Shown: positions 9,259-17,362 of the stretch, one piece after another
Numbering within the stretch: the first letter of the stretch is position 1
Layout of the letters: each line of letters opens with the position of its first letter
Source: Solirubrobacterales bacterium
Lineage (GTDB): Bacteria > Actinomycetota > Thermoleophilia > Solirubrobacterales > Solirubrobacteraceae
Direction of reading: 5' to 3'
DNA: 34,304 bases
Assembly: GCA_019240655.1 (NCBI GenBank)
Contig: JAFAXX010000089.1
Coordinates: 1-34,304 of the forward strand
Translations under genes and position numbers: made by a program
The notes under the pieces: generated by a model
The model's database searches: none
What the model was told of the DNA's origin: nothing
The model's input: only the letters and a program-made list of their open reading frames with translations

Positions 9259-9325
9259 CTCGTTGGGCTCCTTGTCTCTCATGCGCTTTGACCCCACGGT
9301 AGGGGCGCTGGCGGACGGAACCGGC

Positions 9326-9355
9326 ACGCTAGATCCGTCTCCGGCAACGAAACAA
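9326..9355 (-). promoter_or_regulatory. Possible recA promoter
   Basis: On the minus strand TTGTTT (9355-9350) and TAGCGT (9331-9326) are separated by 18 bp. They resemble an actinobacterial -35/-10 pair (TTGnnn, TAnnnT). This would give a leader of about 60 nt before the recA ATG at 9258. Matches are loose. Confidence 0.28.
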
Positions 9356-9415
9356 GCCACGGATGTGACAACCCGGCTACGAGCTGCGGCAATCGTGTCT
9401 GAGAGAGCGGATGGA

Positions 9416-9431
9416 GCCGCCGATCGGCGGC
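9416..9431. promoter_or_regulatory. Perfect 16-bp palindrome between thpR and recA
   Basis: GCCGCC-GATC-GGCGGC reads the same on both strands. It lies 72 nt past the thpR stop and about 60 bp upstream of the proposed recA -35 box. It may be a thpR terminator hairpin or a protein-binding site for recA control; no T-run follows. It does not match known LexA boxes. Confidence 0.35.
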
Positions 9432-9502
9432 GAGGGGCACGCGGATCGGTCGATCCCGGAGCGAGCGTGACGGGCTAGCCAGGGCCGCCCAGGCGGCCGC
9501 CC

Positions 9503-10180
9503 TCACGCACCCCTGCGCACGAGCTCGCGAGAGGCCAGCGCCTCATAGCGGGCGCCGCCGGCCCCGAGCCGTGAGCGGTACAGCGTGACCCGCGAGCCCT
9601 CGAAGGCGATCGCCGGCGGCTCGCGGAGCGTCCCGCGGCGCGCCGACCGGCGGTCCTGCGCCACCCGGGCCACGGTCACGTGGGCCAGGAAGGGACGCGT
9701 CTCCGGCCGATACCACCCGCCGGCCGCGAGGACCCGCGACAGGACGCCCTGTACCTCGAACAGTCCGTCGCCGCGATCGGTGAGCGCGATCGCCAGCACC
9801 CGTGGCCGGCGGGCGGGCAGCCAGATCGCCTCGGCGACCTCGAGCGCGGCGGCCCGCCTGCCCGCCAGCGCCGCTGTGCATGCGCTTACGATCGACCCGA
9901 CCGCCGCGGCGTCCTGCCAGCCGAGGAAGCACAGCGTCACATGCAGGTCCTCGGGGCGGATCAGGCGCAGTCCGGCGGCGTCGCGCACCGCTGCCGAGCG
10001 CCACGCTACGACGGCCTCGCGCACCGCCGCCGGCAGCTCGAGCGCAATGAAGAGGCGCGCCCGCTCGCCCGGGCGGTCAGCCGGCGCCCGCTCGCCCGGG
10101 CGGTCAGCCGGCGCCCGCTCTCCCGGGCGGTCAGCCGGCGCCCGGCCGCCCGCAGGCTCAGCCGGCGCCCGCTCGCCCAC
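9503..10180 (-). CDS. thpR: RNA 2',3'-cyclic phosphodiesterase ThpR with repeat-rich N-terminus
   Basis: This 2H-family phosphoesterase opens 2',3'-cyclic phosphates on RNA ends (formerly '2'-5' RNA ligase', LigT). Both catalytic H-x-T/S motifs are present: HVTLCFLG (H80) and HVTVARV (H167), numbered from the GTG at 10180. The catalytic domain begins at about residue 43 (LFIALELP). Before it lies a 40-residue low-complexity stretch with three perfect A-D-R-P-G-E-R-A-P units, from a 27-bp tandem DNA repeat. The start is uncertain: GTG 10180 overlaps the cinA end by 23 bp, GTG 10240 would overlap it by 83 bp, and no Shine-Dalgarno sequence supports either. No usual start codon lies next to the catalytic domain. 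The cinA-thpR-recA order supports the call. Confidence 0.88.
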   Translation of the reverse strand: MGERAPAEPAGGRAPADRPGERAPADRPGERAPADRPGERARLFIALELPAAVREAVVAWRSAAVRDAAGLRLIRPEDLHVTLCFLGWQDAAAVGSIVSACTAALAGRRAAALEVAEAIWLPARRPRVLAIALTDRGDGLFEVQGVLSRVLAAGGWYRPETRPFLAHVTVARVAQDRRSARRGTLREPPAIAFEGSRVTLYRSRLGAGGARYEALASRELVRRGA

Positions 10181-10195
10181 GCGCCGAGCCGGCGG
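10061..10195 (-). repeat. 27-bp tandem repeat, five units, in thpR 5' region
   Basis: Units start at 10061, 10088, 10115, 10142 and 10169. Units 1 and 2 are identical, unit 3 differs at one position, and units 4-5 are degenerate. All share the CAGCCGGCGC-type end. In the thpR frame the good units encode A-D-R-P-G-E-R-A-P. Being a multiple of three, the array can change length without a frameshift. Its distal end overlaps the cinA 3' end (10158). Confidence 0.9.
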
Positions 10196-11519
10196 CCGCC
10201 GTGGACGCCCCCGCCGCGCCGGCGCCCGCCGCCGAAGCACCCTCGCCCAGCAGCACCCGGCGCAGAAGATGCATCGCCACGGTGGTCGAGCGCTCTCGCA
10301 CGTCCGAGCGACCGCCCGGCAGCCGTACGCTCCGGGTCAGCCGCGCGCCGTTGCTGGCGCTGACCGAGAAGCAGACGAACCCAACCGGCTTATCGTCGGT
10401 CGCGCCGCCCGGGCCGGCGACGCCGGTGATGCCGATCCCCAGATCGGCGCCGAGGCGCGCCCGCGCGCCGTCGGCCAGCGCCTCCGCCACCTCGGCCGAG
10501 ACCGCGCCCCGGTCCGCGATCAGCGCCGGGTCGACGCCCACCAGCGATGCCTTGGCCTCGTTGGAGTAGGCGACGATCCCGCCCAGGAAATAGGCCGAGG
10601 ACCCGCCCCGCTCGGTCAGCCGGGCCGACATCAGACCGCCCGTGCACGACTCCGCCACCGCGACCGTGCGTCCGTCGAGCAGCGCCACCACCTGATCGTC
10701 GACGGTCGAGCCGTCCGCGGAGAACAGGACGTCGCCGTGCTGAGCGCGGAGGAACGCCAGCAGCCGCTCGTAGGCCTCCTGGGCCGCGGGCTCGTACCGG
10801 GTCGCGACTTCGATCTCTCCGCGCCGCAGGCAGGTGGTGATCTCGAGCGGCGTGAGCTCCAGTCCGGCCTCGTCGGCCGCCCGCAGCGTCCTGGCGATCT
10901 CCGACTCCGGAATGCCGAACAGACGGACGATCTCCCGCCGGTAGGTCGGCGCCCCCGCCGCGGCGGCGCGGAACGCCTCCGTCGCGATCGCCGTCTGCCA
11001 CATCGCCTGGAGCTCGCGCGGCGGGCCGGGCAGCACGACGATGGTCGGCCCGGTGGCGCCGTCAGCCGGCGGGACGACAAGGCCCGGGGCGGTGCCGACT
11101 GGATCGAGCACGGTGGCGCCGCTCGGGATCACCGCCTGCTTTCGGTTCGAGATCCGGATCGCCTCTTCGTCGATCCCCGGCCAGCGCCGCATCATCGGCC
11201 GCAGGATCTCGGCGATCAGCGTCTCGAGCTCCTCGTCCAGCACCATCTCGCGGCCCTGAAACTGCCCGACGATCTCGGCCGTCAGGTCATCGGCGGTTGG
11301 ACCAAGGCCGCCGCTGGTGATGATCAGTGCCATGCCCTCGCCGGCCATGAAGCGAAGCGCGGCGAGCAGGTCTTCGGCCCGATCGCCGACGATGTGGATC
11401 GTCGCCGCGTCGACCCCGAGCTCGCGCAGGCGCTCGGACAGCCACGGGCCGTTGCGGTCGGAGATGATGCCGCTCAGCACCTCGGTGCCGGTGATCAGGA
11501 TGCCGGCGCGCGGGTTCAC
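10158..11519 (-). CDS. cinA: CinA, competence/damage-inducible nucleotide-amidohydrolase protein
   Basis: The 453-residue protein has two domains. The N-terminal MoCF/COG1058 domain (about 1-170) contains [24 protein letters not shown] and [10 protein letters not shown]. The C-terminal PncC-type domain (about 270-420) has [17 protein letters not shown]; this family removes the amide from NMN in pyridine-nucleotide recycling. The last 30 residues are Ala/Gly-rich and poorly conserved. The start is GTG 11519, whose GTGA overlaps the stop codon of the rodZ-like gene, so translation is probably coupled; a GTG two codons upstream is an alternative. cinA followed closely by recA is a conserved arrangement in many bacteria, here with thpR in between. 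Confidence 0.94.
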   Translation of the reverse strand: MNPRAGILITGTEVLSGIISDRNGPWLSERLRELGVDAATIHIVGDRAEDLLAALRFMAGEGMALIITSGGLGPTADDLTAEIVGQFQGREMVLDEELETLIAEILRPMMRRWPGIDEEAIRISNRKQAVIPSGATVLDPVGTAPGLVVPPADGATGPTIVVLPGPPRELQAMWQTAIATEAFRAAAAGAPTYRREIVRLFGIPESEIARTLRAADEAGLELTPLEITTCLRRGEIEVATRYEPAAQEAYERLLAFLRAQHGDVLFSADGSTVDDQVVALLDGRTVAVAESCTGGLMSARLTERGGSSAYFLGGIVAYSNEAKASLVGVDPALIADRGAVSAEVAEALADGARARLGADLGIGITGVAGPGGATDDKPVGFVCFSVSASNGARLTRSVRLPGGRSDVRERSTTVAMHLLRRVLLGEGASAAGAGAAGASTAAAGSARGRAGAG

Positions 11520-12268
11520 GTGCACGTCGGCTGCTGGGCGGCGGGCAGCGGGTGGGTGCCCGAAGGCAGCAGGAGGAATCCGATCGAGGTGGGCGATGTG
11601 CTCACGTTCACGTCCTTGCCGTTGACCTTCATCTTGACCGATGCGTTGCCGAGCGTGAGCAGCAGCTTGCCCGCCCGCTGGCTTGGGATCGTCTCCCCGG
11701 GCGCGAAGATTCTCCCCGGGATCAGGGTCTTCCCGTTGCCGTCGACCAGGCACACGTACACCTGCCCGGTGGGCACGAGCGAAAGCGTGACCGCGGTCGG
11801 CCGGTGGGCCGCGTGGTGGACGGGATGGCGCGCCCGCGGCGGGCTCCGCTTGGCCGTCACCGGCGGAGTCGTGTTCGTGGTGTTGCCGGTGTACCTGCCC
11901 ACGACGTAGAGGGCGGCCGCGACGGCCACGAGGACGCCACCGATCACCGCCCACGGCGGAATCCGCACGCGCCGCCGGGCGCGGCGGCGCTCGGGGCTGC
12001 GCACGGCGATCGGGCGCATGTCTTGGTCGGAGGGGCGCTCGTAGCGCCGCTTGTACTCGTCGACCAGCAGGCGGCTGTCGAGGCCGAGGAAGTCGCCGTA
12101 GGTGCGCAGGAAGCTCTTCGCGTACACCGGTCCGGGGAGCAGCTCCCACTCCTCGTTCTCCATCGCCCGCAGATACCTGGCCCGGATCTTGGTCCGCGCT
12201 TCGGCGTCGCTGATCTCGACCCGGGCGCGCAACCGCGCCTCGCGCAGGGTGATGCCGATGTCCGCCAT
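11516..12268 (-). CDS. RodZ-like helix-turn-helix membrane protein
   Basis: This 250-residue protein has a cytoplasmic HTH_25 domain (about 4-75: [50 protein letters not shown]). A basic stretch [10 protein letters not shown] follows, then one helix (about 104-124) and an extracytoplasmic C-terminal part (about 125-250) that ends in a DUF4115-like beta domain. This is the RodZ layout, a protein linking MreB to the membrane in rod-shaped cells. Whether this organism has MreB cannot be seen here, so 'RodZ-like' is safer. It is shorter than E. coli RodZ. The stop codon overlaps the cinA start (GTGA). No strong ribosome-binding site precedes the ATG at 12268. Confidence 0.85.
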   Translation of the reverse strand: MADIGITLREARLRARVEISDAEARTKIRARYLRAMENEEWELLPGPVYAKSFLRTYGDFLGLDSRLLVDEYKRRYERPSDQDMRPIAVRSPERRRARRRVRIPPWAVIGGVLVAVAAALYVVGRYTGNTTNTTPPVTAKRSPPRARHPVHHAAHRPTAVTLSLVPTGQVYVCLVDGNGKTLIPGRIFAPGETIPSQRAGKLLLTLGNASVKMKVNGKDVNVSTSPTSIGFLLLPSGTHPLPAAQQPTCT

Positions 12269-12294
12269 CGCAGGTTCTAGTTTGTCAGGGGCTG

Positions 12295-12308
12295 CGCTGC
12301 GCGCAGCG
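12295..12308. other. 14-bp palindrome in the gap upstream of the rodZ-like gene
   Basis: CGCTGCG-CGCAGCG is a perfect self-complementary sequence in the 117-bp gap between the 79-residue gene and the rodZ-like gene, 26 bp before the rodZ ATG. It could terminate the upstream ftsK unit or bind a regulator. No T-run is seen. Confidence 0.28.
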
Positions 12309-12385
12309 TCCAGCCGGACGACTCGCCACGGTACGTTCCGGCGAGGCTGCCCGGCGCGAGGCCGACCGGTCCGCGCTCGGCCACC

Positions 12386-12625
12386 CTACGGCGACAGTGC
12401 CCGCTGGATCGCCCCGAGCAGCGACTCGGCGCGATCGCGGAGGAGCGAGTCGGCGGGCAGCTGCGACACCGCCTGGTTGAGCACGTGACGCAGGCCCATG
12501 AGGATCTCGGTGGCCGAGAATCCCTCCTCGATCACCGTCTCGAGCCGCGCGGCAAGATCATCCCGCCCGGCGTCTCGCAGCTCGCCGGCCAGCGCGCGCG
12601 CCTCGGCGTAAGCAGCCACGCTCAC
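12386..12625 (-). CDS. 79-residue helical protein coupled to ftsK
   Basis: I do not recognise the family. The product is soluble, almost wholly alpha-helical and acidic in its middle (ARALAGELRDAGRDDL, LETVIEEGFSATEIL), ending in LRDRAESLLGAIQRALSP. It has no cysteine and no signal peptide. The GTG at 12625 overlaps the ftsK stop codon as GTGA, so its translation is likely coupled to ftsK; a second GTG at 12619 is possible. The composition looks like real protein rather than a G+C-rich shadow frame. A role as a small partner in chromosome segregation or division is possible only by association. Confidence 0.72.
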   Translation of the reverse strand: MSVAAYAEARALAGELRDAGRDDLAARLETVIEEGFSATEILMGLRHVLNQAVSQLPADSLLRDRAESLLGAIQRALSP

Positions 12626-15078
12626 GATGGATCGTCGGCGTCGCCGCGCACACGGCGCGGCTCGGGCGCGCCGCCGTCGGCCTCGGCCAGGTGCGCGAGG
12701 ATCCGCGGTACGTCGGCCTCGCCGATCAGCACCTGACGCGGCTTCGAGCCCTCGTAGCCCGAGATGATCCCCCGCCGCTCGAGCATGTCGATTAGGCGCC
12801 CCGCGCGCGTGTAGCCGAGACGTAGGCGGCGCTGGAGCATGGACGTCGACGCGGTCCCCATCTGGGCGACCAGCGCGATCGCCTCCTCGAGCAACGGGTC
12901 CTCGTCGGGATGAAAGTCGGGATCCTCTCCCCCCTGCTCGCCCTCCGCCGGCTCGACCTCCGCGAGCAGCTCCTCGTGCAGGTCCGGCTGGCCCTGGCGG
13001 CGCCACGCGTCGGTCAGCTCGAGGATCTGCGCCTCGTCGATGTACGCGCCCTGGATCCGCTGGAGCTTGCTCGACCCGACGGGCGAGAACAGCATGTCGC
13101 CCTGGCCGAGCAACGCCTCGGCGCCGTTCTGGTCCAGGATCACGCGTGAGTCAGTCTGGCTCGAGACCGCGAAGGCGATCCGGGACGGCACGTTGGCCTT
13201 GATGATCCCGGTGATCACGTCGACCCGCGGCGACTGCGTGGCCAGCACCAGGTGGATGCCGACCGCACGAGCCTTCTGCGCGAGGCGGATGATCGAGTCC
13301 TCGACGTCGGCCGGCGCGACGATCATCAGGTCGGCCAGCTCGTCGATCACGCACAGGATGTAGGGCAGCGGCGGCTCGCCGCGCGCGTCGCGGGCCCGGT
13401 TGAGCTCGGGTAGCGAGCGGGTGCGGGCCAGGGACATGATCGAGTAGCGCTGCTCCATCTCCTTGACCAGGTTCTGGAGCGCGTTGGCGGCCATGCGCGG
13501 GCTGGTGATCACCGGGGTGAGCAGGTGCGGCACCGACTCATAGTGGTTGAGCTCGACCTGCTTGGGGTCGACCAGCACCACCCTGACCTCGTGCGGAGTG
13601 GCGCGGAGCAGGATCGAGGACAGCATCGCGTTGACGCACGCCGATTTGCCGGCGCCGGTCGTGCCGGCCACCAGCAGGTGTGGCATCTTGGCCAGGTCGG
13701 CGCCGATCGCCCGGCCGGCTATGTCCTTGCCGAGCCATACGGTGAGCGGCGACCACTCGGCCGGCGGCGGCTGGAAGACGTCGCCCAGGTGGACGATCCG
13801 CCGGCGGGCGTTCGGCACCTCGACCCCAACCGCCTGCTTGCCGGGGATCGGCGCCAGGATGCGGATCTCGGTCGCCGCCAGCGAGTAGGCGAGGTCGTCC
13901 TTGAGCTGCGCCACCTTGGCCACCTTGGTGCCAGGGGCGAGGCGGATCTCGTAACGCGTGATGTGGGGACCGGTCACACGGCCGACCACCTTCGCGTCGA
14001 TGCCGAAGTGCCCGAGCGTCTCGATCAGCGTCCGGGCCACCTGCTCCTGGCCCTCGGTGTCCGGCCTGGCCGCCTCGCCGCTCGAGCGGACCAGGAAGCG
14101 GGGCGAGGGGACCTGCCAGTGGAAGTCCGGGTCCTCGGTCACCGAGGCGCGATAGCGGCCCTGCGGAGTGAGGCCGTTCGCGGCGACCGCGACGGCGGGA
14201 GGCCCGCTCTCATCCCCGAGCTGCCCCAGCTCTTCCACGGCCGGCTCCTCGAGCTCGGGTGGCGCCCGCACGTCGGCATTCGGGGGCGCCTCGACGTGGG
14301 TCGAGCGTACAACGAGCTCCGAGGTGTCGGGCTCCGGCGGCAGCAGCGGCTCGGGCTCCGTGCCCCGCTCGCGCTCGGCCGGCGCCGAGGCCGCGGCCGC
14401 TCTCGCGGCCGCTGTGGCGGGCCGGCGGGCGAGCGTCACCAGCTCCTCGCTCGAGCGGCGGATCACGCGCCGGGTCTCGGCTACCTGCGCCCGGGTGGCG
14501 CGGATCACGCCGGCGATCGTGGCGCCGGTGAGCAGGATCAGCGCGGCGATGAACAGGAAGACCGCGAGGATGTCGGCCCCGAGCCGCGAGAGCAGATGCG
14601 CGGTGAGCCAGAACTCGGTCTGGCCGAGGATGCCGCCGCGCGCTTCCGCGGTCCGCGCCGACCAGAAAACCGCTCCCTGGGCGGCCCCCGGCCCGACGCC
14701 GAGCGTCCCCGCGGCGAGGGCGAGCGTGAGCGCCGCGGTGAGGCAGATCACGCCCGTGCGGAGCGGGCGAACCGGCGGGCAAAGCTGGCGCACCAGGATC
14801 AGCGCGCCGGCCACGACCAGTGTCGCGGGCACGGCGTACCCGAGCGCTCCGAGCAGGAAGCGCAAAGCGGTGATCGCGCCGCCGCCGAGCGCCCCGCCCG
14901 ACCAGCGGGCGTAGGCGACGCCGGCCAGGAAGATGCCAACCGCTACGAGCGCCAACCCCGCGATATCGATGTGGTGGGGCTCGAGCTCGAAGCGTGGCAG
15001 CGCCACCGCCGGGCGGCCGGCGAACAGCGAGCGCCGGGCGCGCCGGGGCGGCTTGGTCCTCTTGCGGGCGGCAGCCAT
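12622..15078 (-). CDS. ftsK: DNA translocase FtsK/SpoIIIE
   Basis: This 818-residue septal DNA pump clears chromosomes from the closing division site. Four membrane helices lie at about 38-58, 70-98, 108-128 and 165-192. An acidic/proline-rich linker (about 220-330) is shorter than in E. coli. The motor has Walker A GTTGAGKS (472-479), Walker B in ILCVIDELADLM, and the conserved LATQSPRVDVITG and RIAFAVSSQTDSR. The C-terminal winged-helix gamma domain (SMLQRRLRLGYTRAGRLIDMLERRGII) reads the KOPS/SRS polarity sequences. The ATG at 15078 is chosen because it precedes a basic N-terminus and helix 1; the frame stays open upstream without any family resemblance. The stop codon overlaps the next gene (GTGA). 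Confidence 0.96.
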   Translation of the reverse strand: MAAARKRTKPPRRARRSLFAGRPAVALPRFELEPHHIDIAGLALVAVGIFLAGVAYARWSGGALGGGAITALRFLLGALGYAVPATLVVAGALILVRQLCPPVRPLRTGVICLTAALTLALAAGTLGVGPGAAQGAVFWSARTAEARGGILGQTEFWLTAHLLSRLGADILAVFLFIAALILLTGATIAGVIRATRAQVAETRRVIRRSSEELVTLARRPATAAARAAAASAPAERERGTEPEPLLPPEPDTSELVVRSTHVEAPPNADVRAPPELEEPAVEELGQLGDESGPPAVAVAANGLTPQGRYRASVTEDPDFHWQVPSPRFLVRSSGEAARPDTEGQEQVARTLIETLGHFGIDAKVVGRVTGPHITRYEIRLAPGTKVAKVAQLKDDLAYSLAATEIRILAPIPGKQAVGVEVPNARRRIVHLGDVFQPPPAEWSPLTVWLGKDIAGRAIGADLAKMPHLLVAGTTGAGKSACVNAMLSSILLRATPHEVRVVLVDPKQVELNHYESVPHLLTPVITSPRMAANALQNLVKEMEQRYSIMSLARTRSLPELNRARDARGEPPLPYILCVIDELADLMIVAPADVEDSIIRLAQKARAVGIHLVLATQSPRVDVITGIIKANVPSRIAFAVSSQTDSRVILDQNGAEALLGQGDMLFSPVGSSKLQRIQGAYIDEAQILELTDAWRRQGQPDLHEELLAEVEPAEGEQGGEDPDFHPDEDPLLEEAIALVAQMGTASTSMLQRRLRLGYTRAGRLIDMLERRGIISGYEGSKPRQVLIGEADVPRILAHLAEADGGAPEPRRVRGDADDPS

Positions 15079-15143
15079 GGTCAGAAGAACCGACTTCGAC
15101 ACCGGCCGATCGGCTCCTGCCCGATGAACGATGCGTAAAGATC

Positions 15144-15164
15144 GGCCGGCCTCGGCAGCCGGCC
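15144..15164. promoter_or_regulatory. Inverted repeat in the ftsK / response-regulator divergent region
   Basis: GGCCGGC-N7-GCCGGCC forms perfect 7-bp arms in the 105-bp region between divergent ftsK and the response regulator. A TACCAT -10-like box (15169-15174) follows on the plus strand, 9 bp before the ATG at 15184. The element is placed to control the two-component genes, though at this G+C content such repeats also arise by chance. Confidence 0.35.
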
Positions 15165-15183
15165 CGCTTACCATTGCCGGGAA

Positions 15184-15873
15184 ATGACGGATTACGAACG
15201 CCCCCCGCGCGTGCTCGTGGTCGAGGACGACGAGGCGATCGCCCACGTACTCCAGCGCTCGCTGCGCATGGAGGGCTACGAGGTTCGGCTCGCCGGCGAC
15301 GGCGTCAGCGCGCTCGACCAGGCGCACGCGTTCCTGCCCGACCTCGTGATCCTGGATCTCGGCCTGCCTCGCCTGGACGGGATCGAGGTCGCGAGGACGC
15401 TGCGCCAGGGTGAGGACGACGTGCCGATCCTCGTCCTCACCGCGCGTGACGCGCTCGAGTCGCGCGTCGAGGGCCTCGACTCGGGAGCCGACGATTACCT
15501 GGTCAAGCCGTTCGAGCGCCAGGAGCTGCTGGCGCGCATGCGTGCGCTGCTCCGGCGCCGCCCGCCGCGCGGCCAGGCGACGCTGACCGTCGGCGATCTG
15601 AAGCTGAATCCGGACACCCACGAGGTCCGCCGGGGCGAGCGGACGATGGACCTCACCCAGCGCGAGTTCGAGCTGCTCGAGTACCTGATGCGCAACGAGC
15701 GCATCGTGATCTCCCGCCAGCGCCTGCTCGACGAGGTGTGGGGCTATGACCCATTTTCGATGACCAACACGATCGAGGTGTTCGTCTCGAACCTACGGAG
15801 GAAACTGGAAGCCGGCGGTGAGCCGAGGCTCCTACATACGATCCGCGGCGCGGGCTACGTTCTCCGCGTATAG
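15184..15873 (+). CDS. OmpR-family response regulator
   Basis: The 229 residues form a receiver plus winged-helix regulator. The acidic pocket is VVEDDEA, the phosphorylation site D58 (VILDLGLPRLDG), the switch threonine is in LVLTARD and the lysine is in LVKPFERQ. The DNA-binding domain shows LTQREFELLEYLMRNE, SRQRLLDEVWGYDP and IEVFVSNLRRKL, ending IRGAGYVLRV. It resembles MprA/PrrA-type actinobacterial regulators. It is the first gene of a plus-strand pair inserted between minus-strand ftsK and rnj; the kinase start lies inside its 3' end (56-bp overlap). The ATG at 15184 has only a weak GGGAAA before it. Confidence 0.94.
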   Translation: MTDYERPPRVLVVEDDEAIAHVLQRSLRMEGYEVRLAGDGVSALDQAHAFLPDLVILDLGLPRLDGIEVARTLRQGEDDVPILVLTARDALESRVEGLDSGADDYLVKPFERQELLARMRALLRRRPPRGQATLTVGDLKLNPDTHEVRRGERTMDLTQREFELLEYLMRNERIVISRQRLLDEVWGYDPFSMTNTIEVFVSNLRRKLEAGGEPRLLHTIRGAGYVLRV

Positions 15874-17362
15874 GTCGCTGCCGATCCGCTGGCGCCTGGC
15901 CGGCGGCTCAGCCGCGCTGACCTTCGTGATCCTGGCCGGCTTCGCCGGGATCGTTGGGATGTTCACCACCCGCCAGGTCCGCGGCCAGTTCAACGATGAG
16001 GTCCGTGCGGCCGCCGATCAGCTTCAGCAGGAGCTGAGCCACCGGCTGCGCTTCGTCGGCCCGAGCCTGAACTGCGACCGCACCCCGGTGCACCTGAGCG
16101 ACTACGCCAGCGCCGAGCATGCCCAGATCCGGATCTTCGTCGATCAGGAGCTCTACTGCACCCAGACGCAGCTGCGCAGCAAGGCCGACCAGGCGCCGCC
16201 CGAGACCCCGCTCTTCTCGACCTCGCCCGGGCAGTCCAGCGGCATGTTGACCCGGTCGGGCTACCGGGTGGCGATCCGCAGCCTGGCGATGGCCGAACCG
16301 CTCCGCTACGACGCCGTCGTGCTCTACGCGCGGCCGCTTTCCGACGTCGACCACACGCTCGCGCGAGTGCAATTCGCCCTGCTGCTTGGGGTCCTCGGCG
16401 GCACCGTGCTAGCCCTGGTCGGCGGCCTGTGGACCGCGCGCCGGGCGATGCGCCCGGTCGTCGAGCTGACCGATGCGGCGCGAGAGATTGAGCGCACGCG
16501 CGATCCTCGGCTGCGCGTCCCGCATCCGGAGGCCGACGACGAGGTGGCCGAGCTCGCGCGCACGCTCGAGGGCATGCTCGGGGCGCTCGATGCGGCCCGC
16601 AACGAGACGCAGGGCATGCTCGACCGCCAGCGCCACTTCGTGGCCGACGCGTCTCACGAGCTGCGCACGCCGCTGACCAGCGTGCTGGCCAACCTCGACC
16701 TGCTGGCCGACGAACTCCGGGGCGAGCAGGAGGAGACCGCACAGGCGGCGCTCCGGGCCACCCGCCGCATGCGCCGCCTGGTGGGCGACCTGCTGCTGCT
16801 GGCCCGGGCCGACGCGGAGCGCTCACAGCCGCACCGCCCCACCGATCTGGCCGAGGTGCTGCTCGAGGCCGCCTCGGAGCTCGGGCCGGTGGCCGAGGAG
16901 CATGAGCTTTCGATCGACGCGCGGCGCGCCGTGGTCCCCGGTGTCGAGGACGACCTGCACCGGCTGGTGCTGAACCTGCTCGAGAACGCGGTCCGTCACA
17001 CTCCGCCCGGCACGCGCATCCACGCCGCCACCGCGATGCGCGACGGCGTGGCCGAGCTCGTGGTGGAGGACGACGGCCCCGGGATCGCCCCCGAGCTCGC
17101 GCGCCGCGTCTTCGACCGGTTCGTACGCGGGGCGCGCGACGACGGCCGCGGCTCAGGGCTCGGACTGTCGATCGTGCGGGCGGTGGCCGAGTCCCACGGC
17201 GGCTCGGTCCGCCTCGAGCTGCCCGAGAGCGGGCGCGGCACCCGCTTTTCGATCACGATCCCGGCCGGGACCGACGTGAGCGCGGCCGTCGACGGAGCGG
17301 CGGGGGATCAGACCTCGACGACGACCGGCAGCACCATCGGACGCCGTCGCAGCCGGTCGTAG
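15818..17362 (+). CDS. Sensor histidine kinase with two-cysteine periplasmic domain
   Basis: This is the membrane kinase partner of the regulator just upstream. Helix 1 is at about 31-50. The extracytoplasmic sensor (about 51-184) has C86 and C114, which could form a disulfide. Helix 2 (about 185-205) leads to HAMP (to about 265). The phospho-accepting H280 is in SHELRTPLT, the N box is LLENAVRH (N390), G1 is DDGPGIAP and G2 is GRGSGLGLSIV. Everything needed for catalysis is present. GTG 15818 is the only usable start, giving a 56-bp overlap with the regulator. The last 30 residues or so lie beyond the ATPase fold, are Ser/Thr/Arg-rich and overlap the convergent rnj 3' end by 55 bp. Confidence 0.92.
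   Translation: MSRGSYIRSAARATFSAYRSLPIRWRLAGGSAALTFVILAGFAGIVGMFTTRQVRGQFNDEVRAAADQLQQELSHRLRFVGPSLNCDRTPVHLSDYASAEHAQIRIFVDQELYCTQTQLRSKADQAPPETPLFSTSPGQSSGMLTRSGYRVAIRSLAMAEPLRYDAVVLYARPLSDVDHTLARVQFALLLGVLGGTVLALVGGLWTARRAMRPVVELTDAAREIERTRDPRLRVPHPEADDEVAELARTLEGMLGALDAARNETQGMLDRQRHFVADASHELRTPLTSVLANLDLLADELRGEQEETAQAALRATRRMRRLVGDLLLLARADAERSQPHRPTDLAEVLLEAASELGPVAEEHELSIDARRAVVPGVEDDLHRLVLNLLENAVRHTPPGTRIHAATAMRDGVAELVVEDDGPGIAPELARRVFDRFVRGARDDGRGSGLGLSIVRAVAESHGGSVRLELPESGRGTRFSITIPAGTDVSAAVDGAAGDQTSTTTGSTIGRRRSRS

Noticed and set aside
9259-9502. SOS (LexA) box upstream of recA
   Set aside because: No GAAC-N4-GTTC or close variant was seen. The only strong palindrome (9416-9431) has an unrelated sequence.
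9585-11909. 774-codon open frame on the plus strand
   Set aside because: It runs antisense to thpR, cinA and rodZ-like. Long antisense frames are expected at this G+C content, and its composition (Arg/Pro/Gly-rich without domains) is not protein-like.
12626-13006. Long 5' extension of the 79-residue gene
   Set aside because: Reads out of frame through the ftsK 3' end; it is Arg/Gly/Ala-rich, and the protein-like part starts at the GTGA overlap.
13525-15138. 537-codon plus-strand open frame
   Set aside because: Antisense to ftsK, which has complete FtsK motifs; composition is low-complexity Arg/Gly.
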